This document shows positions 1 through 5,724 of a stretch of 6,977 bases of DNA, one piece after another. The translations under genes were made by a program, and so were the position numbers. The first letter of the stretch is position 1, and every line of letters starts with the position of its first letter. The notes under the pieces are model-generated. The model did no database searches. It saw only the letters and a list, made by a program, of their open reading frames with translations, and had not been told where the DNA came from. This stretch comes from Candidatus Blautia intestinipullorum (GTDB taxonomy: Bacteria; Bacillota; Clostridia; Lachnospirales; Lachnospiraceae): assembly GCA_019120475.1 (NCBI GenBank), contig DWVA01000036.1, positions 1 through 6,977 of the forward strand. Direction: 5' to 3'.

Positions 1-25
1 CCTGTTCCAAATTTTCTGCGACCAA
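1..25 (-). CDS. Start of a probable YggS/YlmE-type PLP-binding protein (5' end only)
   Basis: Only eight codons lie in the window, reading M-V-A-E-N-L-E-Q from a TTG start at 25-23. The start is chosen because a strong GGAGG (37-33) lies 7 nt upstream, and no ATG is available at a usable distance. The N-terminal pattern of small hydrophobic residues followed by ENLEQ is typical of YggS/PLPBP-family proteins. These are non-catalytic PLP carriers involved in vitamin B6 and amino-acid homeostasis. In Clostridia a yggS gene often lies between an HlyD-like gene and sepF, which fits this position 18 nt after the HlyD-like stop codon. The start itself is well supported by the RBS. The family assignment is inference from eight residues and gene order. 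Confidence 0.5.
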
Positions 26-43
26 AAAAATGCCTCCTCTGTT

Positions 44-1447
44 TTAATATAAAATTTCTTCTTCATCTACTTCATCTGCATTCCGCACAATATGGTCGTA
101 AAGAGAAAGGCCATAAGATGTATTTCTGGAAACAATGGCGTATTCTTCATTCTGATCCAGAAGCTCGATCCTCCGGAATACGGCAAAGCCCTGATTGATA
201 CAGTACGCGCCCTCCAGTACGCCTACGTCCTTTACAACGTAGCGGTCGCCGTTTTTCTGGTTTTCAATAACGTCGCCTTCCTGGAAGTCCTCTTTGTCCA
301 CATAGTACACGGTGCTGTTTTCATCGCCACCGGTATCTTCATCGATTCCGGCGTAAATCGTGGCGGTAACAAAGGTTTTGACCTCGTCTCCGTCGTCGTT
401 GACGCTTGTTACCATAAAGCCGGTTTCCTGGCTTTCCTCATTTTGGGTGGCATATTCCGCAGGAATCTTATAAAATTCCTTTGTAACAATGGATGAAAGC
501 GGGATCTTCAGTCCGGTAACTGTATTGGTGACCAGTTCGATTTCCAGAAACCTGTCCGATGCATAACGGATCAGGCCTTTATTGAAATCAATCTTTCCGT
601 ACTGCTGTCCTTCTATCTCTATAATAGAAAAGTCCCCGCTCTGAGTCATTCCGTCTTTTAGAAATTTTACGCGGACGGATGTTCTGTCAGATAATTTTGT
701 GGCCTGCTTGCTGCTCAGGGGAATCAGAAGACTCCAGCGCTCGTCTGTGATAAGCGTATAAATATCGTCTCCCGCTTCCACCATGCCGTCAGTCTTCAGG
801 TCTGTTTCATGATAAGCGTTCTGATCAAAATCCGCTGCGGTAAGCGTATCCACTGTTTTTCCTTCATATCCGTCCATGGAATAAAGAACGATCCCGTCGC
901 TGTCCGCCCGGAACACGTTCTGATTTCCAACAGATACTACAGACAAGGATCCCTCGTCCCCTCCGGCGTACTGCAGGATACTTCCCTCCAGCGCGTATTT
1001 AAAACTGTAAGTATTATTAAAGTTGCTGGGATTAAATCCCTTAGAAAAACTAAGCATCTCGCTTCTGACTGAAGCAAGCTCCTCCGCTGACAGTACTGCG
1101 CTGCTTTCCGCAGTCTGAGTGCTGCTGATCCCGTACACATTGCCGCCGGCATTAATTTTATTTCCTTCTCTTGCATAATACGTCACATATCCGCCGGAAT
1201 CCGCTTTCTGGACGGCTTCTTCCCGAAGCGCCAGTCCGGTGTAAGTTTCATTTCTGGACAGCGGTCCCGCGATCACCTGATAGGATTCGATCTTTGGAGA
1301 GGTCAGATAGAGGATCGCGCTGAACACCATATAAAGGAACAGAAACCCAAAAAGAACTGTGCCGATATTGAGACTGAATATTTTTCTTATTTTTGAAAGA
1401 AATCCCGAAGACCGGGGATGTCTGTTATTTACGTCAGGCAAGAACAT
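44..1447 (-). CDS. HlyD-like single-pass membrane protein with barrel-sandwich segments
   Basis: The protein is about 467 residues. It has a short basic N-terminus (residues 1-23), one clear hydrophobic helix at about 24-48, and a long extracytoplasmic part. Residues about 81-107 (DSGGYVTYYAREGNKINAGG) and about 179-235 (ADSDGIVLYS, then a GMVEAGDDIYTL turn) look like the two halves of a lipoyl/barrel-sandwich domain, as in HlyD-type adaptors. The stretch between them (about 110-175) is too short for the long alpha-hairpin of a tripartite efflux adaptor. A beta-rich C-terminal half follows, ending in an acidic tail (DEVDEEEIL). No ABC or RND transporter gene is adjacent, and the gene leads directly into a probable yggS. 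A cell-envelope or division-associated role is inference; the function is unknown. The start is uncertain: AAAGGAG (1456-1450) is only 2 nt from the ATG at 1447, but 8 nt from an in-frame TTG at codon 3 (1441). Confidence 0.85.
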   Translation of the reverse strand: MFLPDVNNRHPRSSGFLSKIRKIFSLNIGTVLFGFLFLYMVFSAILYLTSPKIESYQVIAGPLSRNETYTGLALREEAVQKADSGGYVTYYAREGNKINAGGNVYGISSTQTAESSAVLSAEELASVRSEMLSFSKGFNPSNFNNTYSFKYALEGSILQYAGGDEGSLSVVSVGNQNVFRADSDGIVLYSMDGYEGKTVDTLTAADFDQNAYHETDLKTDGMVEAGDDIYTLITDERWSLLIPLSSKQATKLSDRTSVRVKFLKDGMTQSGDFSIIEIEGQQYGKIDFNKGLIRYASDRFLEIELVTNTVTGLKIPLSSIVTKEFYKIPAEYATQNEESQETGFMVTSVNDDGDEVKTFVTATIYAGIDEDTGGDENSTVYYVDKEDFQEGDVIENQKNGDRYVVKDVGVLEGAYCINQGFAVFRRIELLDQNEEYAIVSRNTSYGLSLYDHIVRNADEVDEEEILY

Positions 1448-1469
1448 GTCTCCTTTATTTTATCATCAA

Positions 1470-1497
1470 AACAGTAATATACATCTGCAATACTGTT
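1470..1497 (-). repeat. Inverted repeat in the 5' UTR of the HlyD-like gene
   Basis: A 7-bp perfect inverted repeat, AACAGTA (1470-1476) and TACTGTT (1491-1497), is separated by 14 nt. It lies between the predicted transcription start (about 1515) and the RBS of the HlyD-like gene, so it would form a hairpin in that leader. On the plus strand it is followed by CTTTTT, but no plus-strand gene ends here. It could be an mRNA hairpin or a dyad operator; nothing further can be said. Confidence 0.35.
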
Positions 1498-1521
1498 CTT
1501 TTTCATACCACATACAGATTT

Positions 1522-1550
1522 ATTGTACCATTTTCTATCATCTCTGACAA
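1522..1550 (-). promoter_or_regulatory. Sigma-A promoter for the HlyD-like gene
   Basis: Read on the minus strand, the -35 is TTGTCA (1550-1545), then a 17-nt spacer, then a -10 of TACAAT (1527-1522). A TG dinucleotide one base upstream of the -10 gives an extended -10. The predicted start is near 1515, leaving a leader of about 68 nt. Match and spacing are close to the vegetative consensus. Confidence 0.75.
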
Positions 1551-1575
1551 GGAAAAGCGGAATTTTTCTTACCTG

Positions 1576-1589
1576 CGAACATATTTTCC
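1576..1589 (+). promoter_or_regulatory. LexA (SOS) box 1 upstream of lexA
   Basis: CGAACATATTTTCC matches the Gram-positive LexA consensus CGAACRNRYGTTYC at 13 of 14 positions; the only mismatch is T for G at position 10. It lies just upstream of the lexA -35 element, as expected for LexA autorepression. Confidence 0.75.
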
Positions 1590-1602
1590 GAATATCTGTT
1601 TG
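1589..1602 (+). promoter_or_regulatory. Possible second LexA box overlapping the lexA -35
   Basis: CGAATATCTGTTTG fits the same LexA consensus at about 11 of 14 positions. It abuts box 1 (they share base 1589) and overlaps the first three bases of the -35 TTGCCA. A weaker half-conserved box next to a strong one would suit cooperative or graded repression. Confidence 0.5.
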
Positions 1603-1628
1603 CCATTTTTTATTAAATATGGTATACT
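1600..1628 (+). promoter_or_regulatory. Sigma-A promoter of lexA
   Basis: The -35 is TTGCCA (1600-1605) and the -10 is TATACT (1623-1628), with a 17-nt spacer. The predicted start is near 1635, giving a short leader of about 34 nt with GGGGAGG (1655-1661) 7 nt before the lexA ATG. The -35 overlaps the second LexA-like box, so bound LexA would block RNA polymerase. Confidence 0.8.
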
Positions 1629-1668
1629 CATAAAAACAGTTTGATCCGGAAATTGGGGAGGTATTGCA

Positions 1669-2289
1669 ATGGCATACGGCAGAATCAGTAAGAAACAGCA
1701 GGAAATTTTGGATTATATTAAAAATGAGATATTAAACCGCGGTTTTCCCCCTGCAGTCCGCGAGATTTGCGAGGCGGTCCATCTAAAGTCCACTTCCTCC
1801 GTTCATTCCCATTTGGAAGCCCTGGAAAAAAACGGCTATATCCGCCGGGACGCTACAAAGCCCAGAGCGATCGAGATCATTGACGACCAGTTCAATCTGA
1901 CCCGCAGAGAGGTGGTAAACGTGCCTCTTGTCGGTACTGTTGCGGCAGGGCAGCCCATTCTTGCCGTAGAAAATATCGAGGCGTACTTTCCTATTCCGGC
2001 GGAGTTTATGCCCAATGCTCAGAGCTTTATGCTGAAAGTCAAGGGAGACAGCATGATCAATGCCGGAATTTTTGACGGGGATCAGGTTCTTGTTAAGCAG
2101 CAGTCCACTGCCGAAAACGGAGATATGGTCGTAGCTCTTGTGGAAGATTCCGCTACTGTAAAAACCTTCTATAAAGAAGATGGCTATTATCGCCTTCAGC
2201 CGGAAAACGACCAGATGGATCCCATTATCATACATGGAGATCTTCAGATTCTCGGCAAGGTATTCGGCGTATTCCGCTTTTATCATTGA
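1669..2289 (+). CDS. lexA: LexA repressor, SOS-response regulator with self-cleaving protease domain
   Basis: At 206 residues this is normal LexA length. The N-terminal winged-helix domain (about 1-70) contains the family pattern GFPPAVREIC (25-34) and the recognition-helix segment STSSVHSHLEALEKNGYI (41-58). A linker leads to the S24-type peptidase domain. The RecA-stimulated cleavage site is Ala93-Gly94 (VAAGQP). The nucleophile is Ser128 in KGDSM and the general base is Lys165 in ATVKTF. All residues needed for autoproteolysis are present. LexA represses DNA-damage genes until RecA filaments trigger self-cleavage. The gene is monocistronic: it has its own promoter with LexA boxes (autoregulation) and a strong terminator 9 nt after the stop. 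The only small departure is Ala29 where many homologues have Ser in PPSVREI. The start is supported by GGGGAGG 7 nt upstream. Confidence 0.97.
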   Translation: MAYGRISKKQQEILDYIKNEILNRGFPPAVREICEAVHLKSTSSVHSHLEALEKNGYIRRDATKPRAIEIIDDQFNLTRREVVNVPLVGTVAAGQPILAVENIEAYFPIPAEFMPNAQSFMLKVKGDSMINAGIFDGDQVLVKQQSTAENGDMVVALVEDSATVKTFYKEDGYYRLQPENDQMDPIIIHGDLQILGKVFGVFRFYH

Positions 2290-2297
2290 CTTCGGCA

Positions 2298-2340
2298 AAA
2301 AAGACAGCGATGATCATCCAGGTGTCATCGCTGTCTTTTT
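2298..2340. terminator. Bidirectional intrinsic terminator between lexA and rsfS
   Basis: A perfect 16-bp inverted repeat (2298-2313 and 2325-2340, GC-rich core GACAGCGATGA) encloses an 11-nt loop. The arms end in A5 and T5, so a U-tract follows the hairpin on both strands (six T on the minus strand). It ends lexA on the plus strand. It lies 41 nt after the rsfS stop, so it can also end the convergent operon. Confidence 0.92.
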
Positions 2341-2381
2341 CAGACATTAAGATTACATAATTATATTATGGTAAACTTATA

Positions 2382-2744
2382 TTATTCTTCTGAAAGAAAT
2401 TCATCTGCCGGAATTTCTTTTCCATCTCTCCAGATTCTTTCCAGATCATAAAACAGACGGTTTTCCTCATCGAAAATGTGAATGATCAAATCGCCGTAAT
2501 CCATAAGGATCCAACTGGAGTTTTTTGTTCCCTCGATCTGTTTCGGCTCATAGCCTGCTCTTCCAAGCTGTTCTTCCACGTTGTCTACCATTGCCTGCAC
2601 CTGATTCTGGTTGCTTCCGCTGGCAATGACAAAATAGTCTGCCAGTACAGATATGTCATGAATATCGATCACCTTGATATCCATACCCTTTTTTTCATCC
2701 AGGGCTTTTACCGCAAGGCGGGCCATTTCTTTTTCTCTGTTCAT
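2382..2744 (-). CDS. rsfS: Ribosomal silencing factor RsfS (YbeB/Iojap family)
   Basis: The 120-residue protein covers the whole Iojap/RsfS domain. The core reads DIHDISVLADYFVIASGSNQ (28-47) followed by QVQAMVDNVEEQL. The C-terminal strand pair SSWILMDYGDLIIHIF (76-91) leads into FYDLERIW (98-105), the signature of the family. RsfS binds L14 on the 50S subunit and blocks joining to 30S, lowering translation in starvation. The start has AAAGGAG (2757-2751) 6 nt upstream. It is the last gene of the long minus-strand operon, 18 nt after yqeK, and the bidirectional hairpin follows. The nadD-yqeK-rsfS order is conserved in Bacillota. The acidic tail (ADEFLSEE) is typical. Confidence 0.96.
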   Translation of the reverse strand: MNREKEMARLAVKALDEKKGMDIKVIDIHDISVLADYFVIASGSNQNQVQAMVDNVEEQLGRAGYEPKQIEGTKNSSWILMDYGDLIIHIFDEENRLFYDLERIWRDGKEIPADEFLSEE

Positions 2745-2762
2745 ATATCGCTCCTTTCCGGC

Positions 2763-3368
2763 TCAGAGGACCAAGCCTGTCCTCTGCCGCTCCATATGTA
2801 TATCTTTATAATACACAAAGGCGTCCTTTGTAGCAGAATCAATATCTTTTGGATTTTCCTCCAGGTAGAGCAGAGTATCCTTCAAAATTTCATACATGCA
2901 TTCGTCAAGATCCTGAAAGGCAAGCTTCCGTACATCCGCGAGATGAGCCGCCTTATAGCGTCCCGGCTCAATATAGTCCGCAATATAGACGATCTTTTCC
3001 AGGGTACTCATTCCGGGGCGGCCTGTGGTATGATATGTAATAGAAGAAAGGATCTCCTCATCCTCCACTCCGTATTTTTCCTTCGCCAGATATGCGCCCA
3101 GCTTTGCGTGGAGAAGAAAAGGATGGCTCTTTTCAAATTCTGTTACCGGTATTTTATGGTGTTCGCACATTTTCAGTTTCTTTTTGTTGGGGATACATTT
3201 CGCGCTGTCATGAAGAAGCCCCGCCGCCTGGGCGGTTTTCAGATCACAGCCATGCACCATCGCCAGAGCCGCGCAGGTATACATTACCCCCAGCGTATGA
3301 TTGAAGCGGTCCTCGTCCAGATATTTTGACAGTTTTTTCTGCATTTTTACAAAATCATATTCAGCCAT
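2763..3368 (-). CDS. yqeK: YqeK-type HD-domain bis(5'-nucleosyl)-tetraphosphatase (symmetrical)
   Basis: The 201-residue protein carries a complete HD metal site: His24 (RFNHT), His53-Asp54 (GLLHDSAK), His87 (LLHAKLG), His113 (TYHTTGRPGMS) and Asp131 (YIADYIEPGR). The TTGRPGMS and ADYIEPGR strings are hallmarks of YqeK rather than of general HD phosphohydrolases. Characterised YqeK proteins use a di-iron centre to split Ap4A into two ADP, limiting the accumulation of this alarmone-like nucleotide. The gene starts 5 nt after the nadD stop. Its best GGAGG (3388-3384) lies inside nadD, an unusually long 15 nt from the ATG. Translation may therefore depend partly on coupling to nadD. In some bacteria NadD and YqeK occur as one fused protein, which supports a linked role. 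Confidence 0.95.
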   Translation of the reverse strand: MAEYDFVKMQKKLSKYLDEDRFNHTLGVMYTCAALAMVHGCDLKTAQAAGLLHDSAKCIPNKKKLKMCEHHKIPVTEFEKSHPFLLHAKLGAYLAKEKYGVEDEEILSSITYHTTGRPGMSTLEKIVYIADYIEPGRYKAAHLADVRKLAFQDLDECMYEILKDTLLYLEENPKDIDSATKDAFVYYKDIHMERQRTGLVL

Positions 3369-3373
3369 AGCAC

Positions 3374-4006
3374 CTATTGGATTCCTCCTGTCGTATAAAT
3401 ATGGTTTTCCCGGATGTAGGAGATCACATCGTCGGGAACATAATAGCGCAGGCTTCTTCCCTCCTTAAGCCACTGTCTTAAATGCCGGCTGGAAACATCA
3501 ATATTCATCGTATCCAGCCGGATAAAGCAGCCCTGGTATTGTTGGGAAAGATATGTCATCTGCTGATCCAGGCTGCGCACCGGGATATGGTTTCTGGAAG
3601 CTGCCACAATGGTACAGGCTGCGCAGATCCTGGCCGGTTCCTTCCATGTTGCAAAATTGTACAGGGAATCCGCTCCGATGATAAAATAATAATCTGTATC
3701 CGGGTTCTGTTCCTTCAGCGTTTCCAGCGTCCGGTAAGTATAAGTATACCCTTCTTCATTCATTTCGATAAGGGAAAGTTCAAAATGAGGGTTTCCGGAA
3801 ATAGCTCTTTTTACCATTTCCACACGCTGCTCATCACTGGCGCAGCCTTCCCGGTTCTGTTTGTGCGGCGGATTTCCGCTGGGCATGAACCACACTTTAT
3901 CCAGATGGAGCTGTTCATACGCTTTTTCTCCCAGAATAAGATGCCCTACATGAATGGGATCAAAGGTTCCGCCCATAATTCCGATCTTTCTGCGTTTTTC
4001 ATCCAT
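3374..4006 (-). CDS. nadD: Nicotinate-nucleotide adenylyltransferase NadD
   Basis: The enzyme transfers AMP from ATP to nicotinate mononucleotide to make deamido-NAD, the shared step of de novo and salvage NAD synthesis. The nucleotidyltransferase signature GGTFDPIHVGH (12-22) is intact, including the HxGH histidines. PSGNPPHK (42-49) and IIGADSL (109-115), with Trp121 after it, match the nicotinate-binding region. The C-terminal ATP-binding motif, usually ISSTxxR or similar, reads VSSRHLR (171-177); Arg replaces the common Thr/Ser, but the final Arg is kept. The length (210) is typical. GGAGG (4019-4015) sits 8 nt before the ATG, and yhbY ends 18 nt upstream. The gene is followed after 5 nt by yqeK. 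The cytosolic enzyme is normally essential. Confidence 0.96.
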   Translation of the reverse strand: MDEKRRKIGIMGGTFDPIHVGHLILGEKAYEQLHLDKVWFMPSGNPPHKQNREGCASDEQRVEMVKRAISGNPHFELSLIEMNEEGYTYTYRTLETLKEQNPDTDYYFIIGADSLYNFATWKEPARICAACTIVAASRNHIPVRSLDQQMTYLSQQYQGCFIRLDTMNIDVSSRHLRQWLKEGRSLRYYVPDDVISYIRENHIYTTGGIQ

Positions 4007-4024
4007 TTCCGGCGCCTCCTGTTT

Positions 4025-4315
4025 TCAGGGCAGAATAATTTTTTTCTTCTCGTTTTTGCCTTCCCGGTACAGTACGATCTTCCGTCCGATCACCTGTACC
4101 ACCTGAGAATGTGTTCTTTCCGCCAGTATTTCCGCCATCTGACGGGGATCCTCCAGACAGTTCTGCAGAATACTGATCTTGATCAGTTCCCTGGCAGCCA
4201 GCGCTTCATCCACGGAAGCTGTGTTTTCCGGAGTCACGCCGCCCTTTCCAAGCTGCAGGATCGGATCTGTTTTCATAGCCAGACTTTTCAGATAAGCTCT
4301 CTGTTTACTTGTCAT
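4025..4315 (-). CDS. yhbY: YhbY/YqeI family CRM-domain RNA-binding protein
   Basis: At 96 residues it is a stand-alone CRM domain. The N-terminus MTSKQRAYLKSLA is the family start, and the RNA-binding GxxG loop is GKGG (23-26). The C-terminal strand VIGRKIVLYRE (75-85) is also characteristic. YhbY associates with pre-50S particles and is thought to help ribosome assembly, which fits its place directly after obg. The RBS is weak: an AAAGG lies about 13 nt upstream of the ATG in a 41-nt, AT-rich gap. The start is therefore based on the conserved N-terminus rather than on the RBS. The tail is basic (KNEKKKIILP). Confidence 0.93.
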   Translation of the reverse strand: MTSKQRAYLKSLAMKTDPILQLGKGGVTPENTASVDEALAARELIKISILQNCLEDPRQMAEILAERTHSQVVQVIGRKIVLYREGKNEKKKIILP

Positions 4316-4356
4316 GATTCTATTCAGACCTTTCTGTAAATGTTTTTTCCATTATA

Positions 4357-5646
4357 TTATTTATAATAATCAAAATCAAATCCGTACATGCGGACCGTAT
4401 CCCCTTCCTGAATGCCGGCCTTCTCCATTTCGTCAAGGATCCCTCCGTCTTTCAGGAACCTCTGGAAGAACGCGAAGCCCTTTTCAGAATCAAGATTCGT
4501 GTATCCCAGCATTTTTTCAATTTTGGGGCCTTCTACAATAAAAACATGAGGATCGTCCTTGTCTCTGGTGACGGTATACGGAAGATTTTCTGTGATCAGT
4601 ACGTCCTCAGGGAAGAATTCCTGTTCAAAAACAACCGGTTCTGACGGGCACTTGTCCAAAAGTTCACGGATTCCGTACAAAAGTTCTTTTACCCCTTTTC
4701 CCGTAACTGCTGAAATCGGATAGACTTTTATTCCTTTTGGCTCAAATTCCGCTTTTAACCGGGCCACAGGATCCTCTCCGTCCTCGAAGATACAGTCTGT
4801 CTTGTTGGCGGCAATGATCTGAGGTCTTGCCGCGATCTCCGGATTATAGGCTTCCAGTTCCTTATTGATCTTGTAGATATCGTCCACCGGGTCTCTTCCC
4901 TCCGTAGACGCCGCGTCTACAATATGCACCAGCACGCGGGTGCGCTCAATATGCCGAAGGAACTCATGTCCCAGTCCCACTCCTTCTGAAGCGCCTTCGA
5001 TCAGTCCCGGGATATCCGCAATGACAAATCCGCCGTTTTCCGTATCCACAACCCCGAGATTTGGACTCAGAGTAGTAAAATGATAGTTGGCGATCTTCGG
5101 CTGGGCGTTTGTAACTCTGGAAAGAAATGTGGATTTTCCCACATTCGGGAAACCTACGAGACCTACGTCGGCAATAACCTTCAGTTCCAGAAGAACTTCC
5201 AGTTCCTGGGCCGGCTGTCCCGGCTGGGCGTATTTCGGAACCTGCATGGCAGCCGTGGCGTAATGCTGGTTTCCCTTTCCGCCTCTTCCGCCCTTTAAAA
5301 CCACCTGTCTCTGATTATCTCCGGACATATCCGCAATCACCTTGCGTGTCTCTGCCTCCATAATAACGGTTCCCTCGGGCACTTTCAGCACAATATCGCT
5401 GCCGTCCGCTCCGTGGCAGCGTCTTTTGCCGCCTTCTTCCCCGTCCTGTGCTTTAAATTTTCTTTTATGGCGGTAATCTCCCAAAGTATTCTGTCCTTTG
5501 TCTACTTCAAAGATCACATCACCGCCTCTTCCGCCGTCTCCCCCGTCAGGTCCGCCGTTGGGCACATACAGTTCTCTGCGGAAGCTCACATGTCCGTCTC
5601 CGCCCTTACCGGAACGAATGATGATTTTTGCTCTGTCTGCAAACAT
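4357..5646 (-). CDS. obg: Obg/CgtA family ribosome-assembly GTPase
   Basis: The 429-residue protein has the full three-domain layout. The glycine-rich Obg fold (about 1-158) includes KGGDGHVSFRRE and GGPDGGDGGRGGDV. The G domain holds G1 GFPNVGKST (165-173), switch I FTTLSPNLG (190-198), G3 DIPG (211-214), G4 NKTD (281-284) and G5 SAVTG (312-316). The C-terminal Obg (OCT) domain spans about 345-429, with FIVEGPKIEKML. Obg binds late 50S intermediates and responds to GTP and ppGpp. In Bacillota it also touches the general stress and sporulation pathways. AAGGAG (5658-5653) lies 6 nt before the ATG. The gene follows rpmA after a 78-nt gap that holds a terminator-like hairpin. The long C-terminal tail seen in some homologues is absent; the protein ends DFDYYK. 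Confidence 0.98.
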   Translation of the reverse strand: MFADRAKIIIRSGKGGDGHVSFRRELYVPNGGPDGGDGGRGGDVIFEVDKGQNTLGDYRHKRKFKAQDGEEGGKRRCHGADGSDIVLKVPEGTVIMEAETRKVIADMSGDNQRQVVLKGGRGGKGNQHYATAAMQVPKYAQPGQPAQELEVLLELKVIADVGLVGFPNVGKSTFLSRVTNAQPKIANYHFTTLSPNLGVVDTENGGFVIADIPGLIEGASEGVGLGHEFLRHIERTRVLVHIVDAASTEGRDPVDDIYKINKELEAYNPEIAARPQIIAANKTDCIFEDGEDPVARLKAEFEPKGIKVYPISAVTGKGVKELLYGIRELLDKCPSEPVVFEQEFFPEDVLITENLPYTVTRDKDDPHVFIVEGPKIEKMLGYTNLDSEKGFAFFQRFLKDGGILDEMEKAGIQEGDTVRMYGFDFDYYK

Positions 5647-5668
5647 TCCAAACTCCTTATTACTCAGA

Positions 5669-5711
5669 TATATTCAAAGAAAGGCTCCAAACCTGAACGA
5701 TTTGAAGCCTT
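5669..5711 (-). terminator. Intrinsic terminator or attenuator between rpmA and obg
   Basis: On the minus strand a 13-bp stem (5711-5699 paired with 5693-5681, two G-U pairs) closes a 5-nt loop. It begins 13 nt after the rpmA stop and is followed by TTTCTTTG, an imperfect U-tract. Obg and the downstream genes have no clear promoter after it. It therefore probably works as a partial terminator or 3'-end stabiliser, giving more L21/L27 than Obg. The plus strand has no T-tract here, so the element is directional. Confidence 0.7.
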
Positions 5712-5724
5712 ACGCTGAACTTGA

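Noticed and set aside
92..496. A hydrophobic 134-codon open frame on the plus strand within the HlyD-like gene
   Set aside because: Its hydrophobicity comes from reading the complement of acidic codons; no promoter or RBS supports it.
1470..1500. A plus-strand terminator reading of the dyad followed by CTTTTT
   Set aside because: No plus-strand gene ends upstream, the stem is only 7 bp and AT-rich, and the loop is long. A leader hairpin of the minus-strand gene is more sensible.
1783..2298. A 171-codon open frame on the minus strand opposite lexA
   Set aside because: It is a shadow of lexA and starts within the terminator hairpin region.
2478..3329. A 283-codon open frame on the plus strand opposite rsfS and yqeK
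   Set aside because: It is fully antisense to conserved genes and spans their junction; no family features or RBS.
3482..4339. A 285-codon open frame on the plus strand opposite nadD and yhbY
   Set aside because: It is the complement of two strongly recognised genes, has no credible RBS or domain, and its composition (many Cys, His, Phe) is typical of an antisense shadow.
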